The notes beneath the pieces are model-generated. The model worked only from the letters and a program-made list of their open reading frames with translations. It was not told where the DNA came from and did no database searches. A stretch of DNA of 64,000 nt, taken from contig VJWM01000118.1 in the NCBI GenBank assembly GCA_010909165.1, positions 682,001 through 746,000 on the forward strand, given 5' to 3'. Within the stretch, counting starts at the first letter, position 1. The number at the start of each line of letters is the position of its first letter. The position numbers and the translations under genes were made by a program. The DNA is from Anthoceros angustus. Taxonomy: Eukaryota; Streptophyta; Anthocerotopsida; Anthocerotales; Anthocerotaceae. This document shows positions 11,395 to 23,276 of this stretch, piece by piece.

Positions 11395-12856
11395 TTGAGC
11401 AGCAGCATTAACAGCATACATGATATAGGGCCTAGTCCAATTAGCCAAATAGAGGAGACAACCCACACAAGCAGCACAAGGGATAGTACGCATATCCTCA
11501 CGCCAAGACGATTGTGGGCAATCCTCGAAGATAACCGAATACCAACCGCCTTGAGATATAGGCCTAATTTGTTTGCATATTAAAACGGGTTAAGATTTCT
11601 CTTACATATTTTTGTTGATGCATAAATATTCGGCCATTAGGTTGATCTCGAAGAATCTGAATCCCGAGACACCATCGAAGAACCCCAATATCCTTCATGT
11701 CAAATTAGGCCCGAAACATATCCTTAACAAAGTTAATTAACTTTATACTAGTGCCAAACATACATATGTCATCAACATATAAAGCTAAAATGACAAAGTT
11801 GGAGCCGTCAGCTAGATAATAAACATTACTATCAGCATGTCTTTGAGTAAAGCCAATAAACTTAAGACGACCATCACACTTATAAAATCATTTGTTAGCA
11901 CTTTGTTTTAAACCATAAAGGCACTTTAGCAGCTTACAAACTAACTCCGCATTAACATCTTCATAACCCTCAGGTTGCCGCATATATATTTCCTCCTCGA
12001 GTTCTCCATACAAGAATGCGGTACAAACATCCATTTAATGGATTTCTAAGTTCAACTATGCGGCTAAAGCTAAAAAGACCCTTAAGGATTGGGTCTTAAC
12101 TACCGGCGAGAAAGTCTCCTGGTAATCCAAGCCAGCTACCTGGCTATAGCCCTTAGCAACTAGCCTAGCTTTATAACGTTCAATAGAACCATCAGCATTT
12201 AATTTGGTCTTAAAGACCCACTTGCAAAGTATGGGTTTACGACCAGGAGGAAGTGGAACTAAATCCCATGTATGATTTTTAAGCAAAGAATTATACTCAC
12301 TTTCTATTGCCTCTTTCCACGCAGCACCATTAGGTCCATCCAAGGCCTCTCGATAGGTAGTAGGTTCACCATCAACTGTCAGAAGAGCATATGCAAGGAG
12401 AGCCCTAGGATCAGTTGAAGGTGAATTAGTGAAAGCAGAAAAATCAGCATGAATAGAATTATCTTCTATATTTGCTTCCACTATTTCTGCATTATCGGGC
12501 ATATTTCCAGCATTAGTATTAGCTAAAATATCCGTAAGTGCCCGTGTACGTGTACGTGGTCTAGATACGGGAGGTTCTGGTGACCAGCGGACGGGAGCCC
12601 TACGCTCCCGTGTAGATGAGCGACGGGGAGGCACCGGCCCAACCACATCTTCAGCCCGCGCTTCATCTCGCGCTCCAAGTTCCACATTATCTCGTTCACC
12701 CGCTTTTCCATGTGCCCCTGCTCGTTCACTCGCGCCACCACTTGCACCCGGGATGCCGTAATCCGATCGAATCGGTGGCGCACCACCTTGAGTGGCATGG
12801 CGGTAGGAGTGAGCCGAGCCTTGCGGGCTGCCTCGGGGATCGCGCCCTCGCCTCAA
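11395..12856 (-). pseudogene. Copia reverse transcriptase domain
   Basis: The frame 12,856-12,056 encodes the linker and the start of the polymerase: HTWDLVPLPPGRKPI, KWVFKTKLNADGSIERYKAR and LVAKGYSQVAGLDYQETF are standard Copia blocks. A stop ends that frame after LALAA. The polymerase continues in other frames to the left, with the YVDD box near 11,770 and the LGIQILRD block near 11,650. Domain order and motifs are family knowledge; the break at 12,056 is seen directly. Confidence 0.85.
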
Positions 12857-13449
12857 TCCCGCCTAAAGGAAGCATCTCAAGCAATCCTCCGGCGATACAT
12901 GTTCCTTGATTGAGAGCCTGCAGAAGGACGCAGCCTTCTGCAGCCATCCGGCCATGGTCGACTCCACCGATTGCGATGCGGTCTTGTCCTGCACGGGAGC
13001 ATGGGGCAAATGTGGCCATCTTGCAATGTGTCTTGACTCCTCCTCACCGTCTGCGCTCTGCATTGGCAGGGGTATAGGCCCATGTTGCGATGTCACAGGT
13101 CACGTGTGATCAATGTCGAGTTGGAAACGAGAACACTCGAGTTGGCGTTGAAAACCAACATTGGGATCAGGAGGGTCGTCCTCATCATTATCGTCATCTG
13201 GGTATGTGTGTGAACTACCATCTCCAAAGTCAATTCCTGTGTGAACTGTCACCTCCAAAATCTGGATTTTCGTCATAGTTGATTCTGAGGCTGATCGGTG
13301 TCTCCATGTCCGAGACTGCTCCCTTGCCCGCTCAATGATGAGCTTCGTTGAAGACAACACTCCTGCATATGTCGGTTGGCGGGTGGAGGTGAATCTGATC
13401 TATAAGCCGATCTCCATAAGCAAGCGAATATATGTCGGGTTGCCCTGTC

Positions 13450-14287
13450 GCTAGCTTAGGCCGCCACGGGGAACAAGGGCCCTGGACATCCAAAGACTCG
13501 AGGTGTGCCACCCGTGTTTTCTCTTGTACCATAACTCGAATGGTGTTGTTCGTGACGATATGGTGATGTGTGCATCTTGTTCATCGTAGGTGGTCATGGG
13601 ACTCGGCCCGATGGGGCTTTGGAAGATTGGAGGCATGGAGCATCGTCCTTGCAGCACTTGCTATGTCCCCAATTTTCTTCTCGTCTACCCCATTCTGTTG
13701 GGATGTGTAAGGTACATTGTATTGACGCATAATCCCTAGAGCCTTACACCAGTCCTTGAATTCATTTGAACTGAACTCTCCCCCGTTGTCTGTCCGCAAG
13801 TAGCGAACCTTGGACCCTGTCTGAGATTCAGCCATTATTTTATAGTCTTGGAAGGTACTGAATGCATCACTTTTCCTCTTCAGTGGACACGTGTGTGTGA
13901 ACCTGCTGTAGTCATCAACAATGACCAGGTAATATAGTGCTCCACCAAGGGAGGGTACACTTAATGGCCCACATATATCTGCATGCAGCAATTCTAACAA
14001 ACTGGTTGCCCGTGTAGGGTTGGTGTTAGTGAAGGGTAGCTGCTTGTGCTTTCCCATGACACAAGCCTTACAAACTTGCAGCTTTTTCCCTAGTTTAGGG
14101 AGTCCTTCACCTGTTTCTAAAATAATCAGCCTGTGTGTGACGCAGAAGTTCAGGGAGATTCATGTGGCCAAAACGCAAATGCCACAAGAGAGTTCTTGAA
14201 GAGATAGAGTCTGCCACGCAAGCAACCCTACTTCCACTCGGCTAAGCTGATGAAGAGCCTACAGGTAAGAGCTCTAGAACATACAGG
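13450..14287 (-). pseudogene. Copia integrase (broken)
   Basis: On the minus strand at 14,057-13,581 the frame reads LLELLHADICGPL, then YYLVIVDDYSRFTH, then VRYLRTDNGGEF and NVPYTSQQNGV. These are the catalytic-core blocks of a Copia integrase, with the first Asp in HAD and the second in RTDNGGEF. The usual ERKN after QNGV reads DEKK here. The next block, FELWYKRK, sits in a shifted frame near 13,560. Upstream, a cysteine-containing GAG-pre-integrase segment is only partly readable. Confidence 0.8.
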
Positions 14288-14872
14288 TCATCCTGCTGCT
14301 TCCCTATGCATCACTTCGTCCGAATAACTGCAGCCCTTTCGTGAGCAGAAAGTGACATTGTTATTAGTGGTAAGGGCCGTCACTGAAACCAGATTCTTAG
14401 TCATACAGGGTACATAAAGGACATCTCTCAAGTGTACATCTGTTCCTACAGAAGTGTGCAAGATCACAGTCCCTTTGCCTTTCACGGCGACTGATCGGTC
14501 ATCAGCCACAACAACAACTTGCCTTAAGGAATCAGCAGCAAATGTTGTGAAGCAACTCCTATTGTTGCATATGTGCGCAGATGCTCGTGAGTCCAAGTAC
14601 CACAAGGAAGGTGATGTAGGAGTGGAAAGGAAGCAGACTGTCATGATTGAAGGTACAGTCCTGCTTGTCGATTCAGCAACATGTGTCTCATGAGGCTTGG
14701 TTTTGCGGGGTTCGCCTGCCTTTTTCTTACGGCAGTCCCGCTCCTTATGCCCTTCAAGTTGACACCAGTTACAAGCTCCCTTCCTTTTCTTCTTATCACC
14801 TTTGTTGTAGCTACTGCTGGCAGGCTTGCCCTGCCCTCCTTTCTTATTCCATCTTGGCTTCTTTTCTGCCAT
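14288..14872 (-). pseudogene. Copia zinc knuckle and aspartic protease
   Basis: One open frame of 194 codons. It holds a zinc knuckle CNWCQLEGHKERDC with exact CX2CX4HX4C spacing, then the protease block WYLDSRASAHIC. The family sequence is normally LDSGAS; here the glycine after the catalytic Asp-Ser is Arg, which is expected to abolish protease activity. The block DVLYVPCMTKNLVSV after it is also typical of this family. Confidence 0.85.
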
Positions 14873-15558
14873 GAGAACCTTGTCGGAATCTGCAGTAGAA
14901 GATGATGCTATATATGTTCACTCTTCTCCTGGTCTCTTCTTGCAGCATTGAAGCAGAGAGAGCTACAACTATGAGTGTTGAAGCTCCACCAGTTGCAACT
15001 GCAGCCGAAGCTGTCTGGAGGGGCCCGTTTTGTTGTGAAGCAAAACTCTCCCAGGTTTGAGGGAGACTGGCTAGCAATTGTGTGACTGCATCCAACTCGG
15101 TCATCTTAGATCCAAGGAGTGATATCTGTGAACGAAGATACCTGAATTTGCCTAGGTAAGCCGAAACACGCTCTTTTTCTTTCAATCGCAAGGACTGAAA
15201 ATTCATCCCTGCTTCTACAAGGGTCATGACGTTTTGTACTTGATAGAGATTAGCCAGGCCATCCCAGATTTCCCGGCATGTGTCATAACCTGCAGCATGA
15301 TCCATCATGCTCTCTTCTAGGGCATTGATGATCAGATGCTTGTTTATCTCCACGGTTCCATTTGTCAACATCGACGAGTGGCGGTGGTGTATTACTTGTA
15401 TGCAGAACTATGGGAAGAGGCAATGTCCCATCCACGTACCGCCATACCTCTTTAAACTCAAGTGCAGTCTTCATTCTTATTCTCCAGATGTTATATTTAG
15501 TTCCGTTGAATCGATCTCTATAATCGACTCCTGATATGTTGGCTGTGTTAGTAGCCAT
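14850..15558 (-). pseudogene. Copia gag (UBN2-like), frameshifted
   Basis: The minus-strand start at 15,558 opens with MATNTANISGVDYRDRFNG, followed by YNIWRIRMKTALEF, the usual N-terminus of plant Copia gag. A frameshift near 15,370 moves the rest into another frame: NALEESMMDHAAGY, CREIWDGLANLY, LKEKERVSAYLGKF and LLASLPQTWESF. This is the UBN2-type gag core. No intact frame joins the two parts. Confidence 0.8.
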
Positions 15559-17770
15559 TGCAGCGGAAGAAGTGTGTTAATACCTGCCCTGTTGTGCCTG
15601 TAGGTGGACTGTGGGAATTATGATCCTCACAGCACCGGCTACAGCAACAACCTTCTAGGTATTTTGGCACCACTTAGTTAGTTATTTAGTAACCTGCATG
15701 GTTATCAAGCTTCACATGAAGCCAATTCACCACCAACAGACGTGACCTTCTCTGGCAGGTGTGTCTTGTGGCTCCAAACGATGCAGCGTTTAAGTTTTAC
15801 CGTTTCAGTTTTCGGGTGGTGGAGGTGTCTGTGGCCTCCGAACATTTAGGGTTTCCTCTCTTGGTTGTTGCAGGCTCTCAAGCATAGAGATTACAGCATC
15901 GATCCTTTAATTGATCTCATTGAAGCAATGAACCATTACTCTGGGATTGATATAGGGAGGCGCATCTCCTTGCCTGGGCAAGGTAAGGCCATGTTGTTCC
16001 CGTGCTGCAATTTGGTTGTTAGGATTCTCCCAACGCAGAAACTGTCTCCTTTCACTAAGAATTTCAGAGAGACCTGTCATGCCCTGTTCCCTAGCACGGG
16101 GTACCCAATTTCGATGGGTAGTGACCCTCCATTGATCATGCTGTGAAGGCGCCCAATTCCTGTGAGAATTGTTATGGGATTGTTCCCTTGGCACCTGTGA
16201 AATGGGAGGGGCCAATATCTAATCGGAGGGGCAGATGTAGGACGAAGCCAATCCCCTTGCTGACGTATAAGCAAAAGGCTAAGACTTGTGAGCAATTGTT
16301 TGTCGTCTCAGGGTAGGCGAAGTCTTCAAACTTCTGTTTCTTTAAGCCCTGGCTGAGGATCACGAGAGAAGGACAGAAGTAGGGCAGCTGAAAGTCCTCC
16401 CGGGTGAGTTGGTTGCCAAATGGACATCTGCACTGTAATTGCAGCTCTTAAGCAGGCATAGGCTTCAGCAGTCATCTACATTATGTAATATTGTTATGAG
16501 ATGAAGCAGTGTTTAGGGTTAGCAGTGTTTAGGTGCATAGATTTTGCGGAGGGTTGGAGCCGGGAATTGGAGAGTAAAGATCAGTCAAATGGCACAACTT
16601 AGCCTGACAACCCACACAGTCGCAATTTGAATTTATTGAATACTTAATTAATGTCTAATATATTCAAAATATAATTAAATAAAAAAGTGCCCTAGGCTCT
16701 ATCCTATGGAATACCGCTCTGGTCACGCGGCATCCACACTTTTTTAGGGTTGTGGACAGAAAGAAATAGTCCCGCCACATACGGCGGAACTATTTCGGTA
16801 TGTCACGCATGACCACATCGGTCGGGGCTGCGGCCACCCGATGTCCCGATGTCGTCAACCTACCCCATGATGCACGAAAAGATTTCACGGTAAACAGAAA
16901 CTTTTCTTCTCTCAGGTTTAGGGTTGCGTTTAGGTCATTTGCATTGTCGCGCCATTGTGGCACGGGGCTCCATATATGTCAGTGGTTGCATTAGCATTGC
17001 GCTCACAGTTTGCAATTGGGTTTGCGCTGCACTCATGGTCTGTGTTTGCAGCGCGGCTGAGTGCATTTGCCCTTACGTGCAAGGCTGTGGTGTTTGGCAC
17101 TAGCTGCATACAGGGTTGCAACGTTTCCGAGGCCTCACTCAAGCTCTCAATGTTTAATCTGTAATTTCGTTCAGTCAATTGGAAAAACTCTGTTGACAAT
17201 GTCGGAGGCTCGAAGGACTGGCCATGGCCGAGTCCATAATTTCTCAGCACGGACACTGCCAACATTCGAGGTGTCCGGTGAATTCCTCGACACCAAGTGG
17301 AATGTGACCACCGAGGTTTGAAACTTTGAGTTGGTACAAGGAAAGGCAGTTTGTCTTTGGACATAGCGAGCGAGTGATCTAAGAAGCACCTACGGCGCCG
17401 ATGGGACCTCAGGGCGGTGGAGCTATCAAGCGGGAGGAAGAGGCGATGGCGGGGATGGTACCTACCAAAGTTCCTACTCGGTAGGAAGGCTGAGGAGGAG
17501 GAGGTGACCCGGAAGGAAGGTACCTCGGTCTGAAACCAGTGTGAGGAAGGTACCCCATAGCGAGATCGAAACGTGGTAGGAGGCAGACCGCCTACCAAGA
17601 AGGCGAGGGCGATGGGGAGGAACCTACTAAGGACGAGCAGGTAGGAATGGAACCTCCTACTACAGTGGAGGACCTACCGGTGGGGCGTGTGGCTGCTAGG
17701 CGGGTCTGGTGAAGACTCGGAGGTGGGCAAGGCTAAGCGACCCATCGAAGGGAAGACATTGAAGGCGAGG
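15559..17770. other. Spacer with one exon-like fragment
   Basis: At 15,872-15,983 a plus-strand segment looks like an isolated exon: a good acceptor (ttggttgttgcag) precedes LKHRDYSIDPLIDLIEAMN, and a donor (gtaagg) follows LPGQG. I do not recognise the protein and found no partner exons. The rest (16,400-17,770) is low-information sequence with a 222-codon minus frame at 16,930-17,598 that has no known motif. Repeated acctac/ggtagg words occur at 17,450-17,700. Confidence 0.3.
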
Positions 17771-18400
17771 CGAACAAAAGCGTGACGTGGGATGTCAGTA
17801 GGACCTTTTCAGTAGGACGTTTTGTCCCAAGTGGTGCACACCTTGGGAAGTGTGAGTATTTAAGAGTGGCGGCAGTACAGACAGATAGGATATTCCGATC
17901 AAGGTGAGCTGGACTGAGTTGAGAGGATGAACCGCAAGGGGGCTGACAAGGATCCTATTGTTGGACTTGGCAAGTCGCCCTAGCATTAAACTAGCACGAG
18001 TGACCAGTCGACTCCCCCACCTATAAAAGGGAGGGTGGAAGGATGAATAAACACCAGACCTTGCTTTGCCATGCATTCTTCGTCTCTCCGGTGCATCCCT
18101 TTGTGTGTGTGTCTTGTGATTGTGTCAAGCGGCGAAAGCGAAGGGTGGGTTCGGTCGGAGGCCCCTCGCGGTGGGGTTCGCTCATGAGCTCCTCCTCTCG
18201 TGAAAGATTGTTGTTGGATGTACTTTGTGTTCTGTTGGATGGCCTCTGCGGTGGTGGCGCTCGACTACGCTCGCGTCGGTGTTCGTGTGACAATCGGCGA
18301 GAGAAATACCAGCCGTCACCCCAGGCAGTTGTGCCGCAAGGGAGGCGTGCAAATTGGCGAACGTTACGAGTAGAGTTAGATTTGGGGATCGAATGAAGTG
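17771..18400 (+). repeat. LTR-like block, probably a solo LTR
   Basis: The stretch looks like the promoter side of a plant LTR: a TATA-like cctataaaagggaggg at 18,020-18,035, then aataaacaccagacc and a GT-rich tract (tttgtgtgtgtgtc). No TG...CA borders, internal coding region or second copy were found in the window, so it is either a solo LTR or a truncated element. Assignment to a Gypsy or Copia type is not possible. Confidence 0.35.
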
Positions 18401-18800
18401 AGTTTGTATGTGGTTGTCTGTGAACTATGTTTCTTTTGAGAATGGTGAAGAGGTTGGTTATGGGTGTGTCGTTGTAGAGTGAATTGATCGTTGTAGTTGG
18501 CATAGGAAAGTGTTGAGGTGGATAAGAAGTAGGGAATCCTGGAAGGCGTGGAGGCGGCGTGGGCGACCGAGCGCACGCACGGTTTGTTGCCCTGCGAGGA
18601 CAAGTAGGCAAGGCGGGATGATGAGGCGAGAGTGAGGAGGAGCGACTGCAAACAATCCGAACCAAATCTCTTGGGATCGAACCTACGTATTCAACGACCG
18701 TGGGATAAGTGTGGCCACCGAGGCGAGCTCCGGGTGACCGAGGCAAACCTACCTTAACTCCGTTATACTTGGTGTTTTACTAACAAATTTTCATTAGAAG

Positions 18801-18868
18801 GTTTGAATGGTGTATCGGGTTATCAAGCTAGCCTTACACAATAGAAGTCGTGGTTGCCGTGTTCAAAC
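18801..18868 (+). pseudogene. tRNA-Val-like relic
   Basis: The sequence starts GTTTGAATGGTGTA and ends TTCAAAC; these 7-base ends pair perfectly like an acceptor stem. Between them, ggttatcaagctag and ccttacac follow the pattern of a tRNA-Val, with TAC in the anticodon position, and align with the intact tRNA-Val(CAC) at 25,313. The T arm is expanded and does not fold. It is a decayed tRNA or the head of a tRNA-derived SINE. Confidence 0.4.
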
Positions 18869-20204
18869 AAACGCTTTTCTCGAGCTGTACACTATTCTTT
18901 TTGCCCATGACAACTCAACTCTTCTTTTCCCCAACCATGATGGCTTTGTAAAAGTTACTAAAGCAAGGTCTCATGGGCTGACTTAGGAACAAAGCATGAT
19001 ACCAAAATACCAAATTTTAAAGGAAAAAAGAAAAAAAATGCAAAAAGGGGGGTCTCAAGCCATCACTGAATTTCCCTGAATTTTTTTCCACGCTCAAATC
19101 TTGCAAAACTCGATTGAAAACCAAGTTGGAGGAGGCGTAGAAAATATAAATAAATGCCTTTGGGGCTGAACTTGCAAGTGAGCACATATCAGAAATATAG
19201 GGTAAATGATGTGAACTAGTCCTACTTTCTGCCAACATTAGATAATTTCTTTTCCCTTAAATCCATGTTATACAAAATGCCAGCAAACTCATTAATTTAA
19301 GTCAATAGCTCGAAGTTTAAAAAGTCGATATCAAAACAAAATAACCCAAAACACCAAAAAAACTACAGCATCACGAAGCCTGTTCCAATGCCACGGGACA
19401 GCCAGTGGCATTGAAACGGGCCTTTGCCGGTCACCATGTATTTTAGCCCTTGAACGTGCAAAATTTCTAAATGGGGACTTTTATCACCTCTCCAGTAGAT
19501 TGCAATCAATTATGAAATTGAAAATTTTGGAAAAATTTATGGGTGTGCTTGGCGCTGAAAGCGCTCTCTTCCCATCTCATGAACTCAAAAAACAGATCAG
19601 GATTCATCCAAAGGGGAAACGAAGACCCAAAGAATTGATGAGAGATTGCATAAGAATCCCCACAACTGCTTCTCTCACCCTCTCCACAGATTGCGATAAC
19701 TTCATGCCGCACTTGTGGGGCAAGCTAGCCAATGGGGCAGGGGCATGTGGCAGCGGACTTCGACCATGACAAGCGGGTTGTGCTTATGTCCAGGGGCTTG
19801 CTAACACGTGTTTTGTTTTCTCTCTCAATTCAAGTATGGGAAGTTTCATTCAGTTTGTTAAGCATGATTGTGTGCATTCAGGACTCCTGGAATCCAAGTT
19901 TTTGAGCATTTTCGTGTGTAATTTTTGCATGGAACACTTGCATTGGTGTAGGCTTTCTAGTGATATGCTTTTAGCCTATTTGGTTCTGCCAATTGCACAA
20001 ATATTATCTAACTCTAATTCCAAAAACAAATATCCCACAATTTGGCGAAGAAGCTCTTCAGAATCTCAACGAGGTATGCCTTGGACGGAATACAAGTGCT
20101 ATGGATTGAGGAACGGCCATGGGCATTCTCGTGAGGGTACTTCTATCTCGTTTGCAAAAATTAATAATTACCTTCCTGTTATCTTCCTTTGAAAATGCCC
20201 TGGA
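18869..20204. other. Spacer, AT-rich, nothing recognised
   Basis: No gene or known repeat family could be supported. Short frames (for example 19,500-19,769 plus) carry no motif. Confidence 0.35.
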
Positions 20205-20214
20205 TGACCGACCG

Positions 20215-20449
20215 TTCAGGGGTTAAACAAGGGTTGCGGGCGAATGACAGCCGATGGCATTGCTTGTGCCCGCGTGCAAACTGGTATCAATTGTTTAGGG
20301 GTTAAACAAGGGGTGCTGGTGAATGATAGCCAACGGCATTGCCCGCCCTTGCGTGCAAACTAGCATTGATCATTTAGGGGAAACTAGAGGTGTAGGTGAA
20401 TGACAGCCGGCGGCATTGCCCACCTCCGCATGCAAATTAGCATCAATAC
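20215..20449. repeat. Three degenerate tandem units of about 78 bp
   Basis: Units start near 20,215, 20,293 and 20,372. Each reads ggggttaaacaagg or a variant, then gaatgacagcc, ggcattgc and gcgtgcaaact. Divergence between neighbours is moderate, so the array is old. Confidence 0.75.
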
Positions 20450-20594
20450 ACAAAGGCCATACAAAGTAACAATACAGGCACTATATATGTATGTATGTTA
20501 GGATGAGGAAGATGGTTCCCCATCCCAGCATTGATATGCCCCGTAGGTTGCTTATGTGTGGAGTTTCTATGTCATATGGTGTATGTATACCCCA

Positions 20595-20720
20595 TCAACA
20601 ACAACAACAACTTTATTTATGTCCACTAAGGATCTACTAGTGATGATGTGATAGGTCCATTCGACATTCTCTTTAGACAAACGGGTCAAAAGAGTATGTA
20701 GAAATAACTAAAAGAACGTT
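20595..20720 (-). mobile_element. 3' end of a LINE- or SINE-like retroposon with (TTG)n tail
   Basis: On the minus strand the sequence reads ccttagtggacataaataaa followed by gttgttgttgttgttg. Plant non-LTR retroposons often end in such a short TTG tail. A related end occurs at 39,695-39,731 with a TTC tail, which supports a shared element family. The 5' limit is unknown. Confidence 0.4.
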
Positions 20721-20839
20721 ATTTTGAAATAATTTTTGATATTTTATGTGGAGACATATGTCCAAAGAGAGTTGATTCAAAACGAAGATGTCGAAAGAAT
20801 AAAGGGTTGATTCGCCATTCGGAAATTGCCGTAGGGCAT

Positions 20840-21900
20840 ACCCAGCTATCAGGGCAGTCCGTGTTCATGCTGGCAAAAGCCTGTCGGGCGTCTTCCAGAT
20901 CACCGTTTTTTTTTTTTTGAGTTCACCGCATTTTGTATACGTGTCCACGAGGCAGTTGTCCACTACCAGGAGACCTCTTTCCACAATATGTGAGTGCAGC
21001 TGCCTGCCCTTCTGTAAGGCAACAATGCTTGCAGAGGCCCTCAGAAGGCAAGCAAAAGTAACATGGTTAGCCAAACTGAGGGCTTCTTGCGTCATCTGCC
21101 CATACACAACAAGCGCCTCTTGGCTGAGTCCTTGCTCTGCATACCCAGCAATCAGGCCATTCCACGTCACCACATTCTTCCTGTTCAAGCTGTCAAAAAC
21201 CTGGCGCGCATGTTTCAGTTCACCACATGTTGCATACCCAACGATCAGGGTATTTCATGTCACCACATCCTTTGTGGCCATGCTGTCAAAACCCCGCCGT
21301 GCATCTTTCAGCTCACCACATTTTGCATACATGTTCACCAGGCAGGTGAGCACCAGTATGTCCTCCAGGAGTCCCTCTTTCAACAATCAATGAGTGCAGC
21401 TGCCTACCCTTCTGTATGGAACCAGTGCTTGCAAAGCCTTGAGAATGCAGGCCAAAGAAACATGATTACACAAAATCAGCCCTGCTGCTCCGTTAGTCCA
21501 TACAGAAACAAAGTGCCTCATGTCCGAGCCCTTGCTCGGCATACCCCCGTGCCTCATGTCCGAGCCCTTGCTATCAGTGCATTTCAGGCCACCACATTCT
21601 GTGTTCATGCTGTCAAAAGTCTGGCGTGCATATGCATGTTTCAGTTCACCACAATTTACTTACCCAGATATCAGAGCATTGTCACCACATCCTTCGTCAA
21701 AAACCTGGCCTGCATCTTCAGCTTGCCACATTTTGCATACATGTCCACCAGGTAAGTGCCAACAAACAAGTTTCAAAGAATGTACTTTTCTGCCAGATTC
21801 CAAGTCGGCGACAAAGGCACAGGCTTGAAGGGCAGCTACAAAGACGTGAGCATCTGACTTCTCTCTTCACCTACGCATCTCATGGCACAGCTGTATGGCC
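20840..21900 (-). pseudogene. Broken PPR (PLS-type) repeat array
   Basis: The minus-strand frame 21,188-20,865 reads NVVTWNGLIAGYAEQGLSQE, then NHVTFACLLRASASI, then LVDTYTKCGEL. This is the standard repeat text of PLS-class PPR proteins, which bind organellar RNA for editing and processing. Related fragments recur at about 21,180-21,400 and 21,387-21,800, but frames change every 100-200 bases and stops intervene. A T12 run interrupts the left end at 20,908. The array is therefore a pseudogene made of at least three partial repeat blocks. Confidence 0.7.
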
Positions 21901-22020
21901 TCGCTGGGCCTTCCGTGCTTAGCATCAACCCAAGCTGGCTAAGACAGGTTGTTAAACCACGGGACCTCACCGGACCCCTTATGCGGGAAGTAAGGCAAAC
22001 GGGAGCTCTTCTTATTTCAT

Positions 22021-22490
22021 CTGTTGTCCACCACATCGTAGGGTCCAGAGCAAACTGTTGCCACACGTGATCCTGCTCCTGGCGGCAACCATCGCTGGAA
22101 AACCCTCCCCGTCCACACAGTTTCTCGGAAGTGGAAGTGCGGGCTCCTTACGCTGCTGCACCCGGAGCCCATTTCCGCTCCAGCACGACTGCCAGGCTCA
22201 GGCTTACCCGGAGAGCTCCACTCGGATGCAGAAGCACCATGACCCATTTGTAGAATCTGGTCTGTTGTCCCACCATCTGGTAGGGTCCAGAAAAAATTGC
22301 TGCCACAGAAGCTCCTGCTCCTGGCGACGACCAGCGCTGGAAATCCGTCCCCGCCCACACATTTTCTCAGAGGTGGCACTACTGGGCTCGTTACCCTGCT
22401 GCACCTGGAGCCCATTCCCGATCCTGCGCATGGTTCAGGCTTATCCGGAGACTTCGACTTGGAAGGGGACGCACCATGACCCATCGGCAT
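22021..22490. repeat. Tandem duplication, 241-bp period
   Basis: Copy 1 begins at 22,021 and copy 2 at 22,262. Both start ctgttgtcc and pass through agggtccaga, gctcctgctcctggcg, and gcaccatgacccat. The copies differ at many sites. The unit is not recognisable as a gene. Confidence 0.75.
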
Positions 22491-22548
22491 GCCCAAGGAA
22501 ACGGGCTGCTCCTCAACCCAAGCAGATGAAGCAGACATGCTGTCTTAA

Positions 22549-22690
22549 CACAGGACCTCGCCAGACCCAAGCGGACTTGTTGTTCTAACCCCGGGACCTT
22601 GCCAGACCCAAGCCCACATGCTGTTTTCACCACAGGACCTCACCAGTCCCAAGCACCCTTGCTGTTCTAACTTCGAACCACAGGACCTTG
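22549..22690. repeat. Short tandem units of about 50 bp
   Basis: Three to four units carry caggacctcgccagaccc or a variant, then aagc, and ttgctgttctaac. A single related unit lies at about 21,950-21,985, on the other side of the 241-bp duplication. Confidence 0.65.
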
Positions 22691-23276
22691 GAGTTCTTAT
22701 GTCATCTGGTGTATGTGCACCCCATCATGATCCCCCGATAAAGTGTGAAGCTTTGGGATGAGTACGTAATGGGTGTGGAGCTTGCACCGGATCCACAGGG
22801 ATGGAACCAAAACAAACATGGGGGTTGCTGCAGGTCTCCACGTTCCAACGTGCAAAGTCTCACGATCGCTAGGGCCGAGCTAAATAGAGGGAAGTCGCAG
22901 ACGGCGCTTTGCAGAGAAGCCTTTTTAAACGGGGCAAGAAGTCTTGAAAGGCTTGCGAGCGAGGCGATACTACAACTCGACCGTAGCGTCCCTACCTGCA
23001 AGTTCACAAGCGAAACATTGTTCCTGCTGGCTACGGGATCCTTTCATAAATCTCTCATGCACACGTACCACAGTCTACTACGACTCATCCCAATGGGGAC
23101 ATCACGAGAAGCATATCCAGTCAAGGCACAAGACACAAGGCGGCTCCTTCACCAAGGTCGTACTTCCCATGGAGCTCTAGAGCGAGAGACTCCAGCAGTA
23201 GAGAAGGCTGTACGAATCGAATACTCCGCCTCAGTGTGTCAAGATGTCCCGCCTTCTCTTACCATACACTCGTCGC
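22691..23276. other. Upstream region of the lectin gene
   Basis: The motif tcttatgtcatctggtgtatg at 22,694 resembles one at 20,570, so the PPR region is flanked by similar sequences. Otherwise only chance frames are seen until the TATA box at 23,277. Confidence 0.3.

Larger units (their letters stand above)
10395..15558 (-). mobile_element. Decayed Ty1/Copia retrotransposon, gag to reverse transcriptase
   Basis: In minus-strand order the element shows gag (15,558 to about 14,850), zinc knuckle and protease (14,872-14,288), GAG-pre-integrase and integrase (about 14,280-13,450), a linker, and reverse transcriptase (12,856 to about 11,390, partly duplicated at 10,395-10,850). Protease before integrase before reverse transcriptase is the Copia order. 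Several frameshifts and stops break the polyprotein. No LTR, primer-binding site or target-site duplication was found at either end, and the 3' end is lost in the composite array. It is not autonomous in this state. Confidence 0.85.

Noticed and set aside
15872-15983. Isolated exon-like segment LKHRDYSIDPLIDLIEAMN
   Set aside because: Good splice signals on both sides, but no partner exon or recognisable family; kept only as a remark in the spacer entry.
16930-17598. Minus-strand open frame of 222 codons
   Set aside because: No motif, low-complexity start, and repeated acctac words on the plus strand explain the absence of stops.
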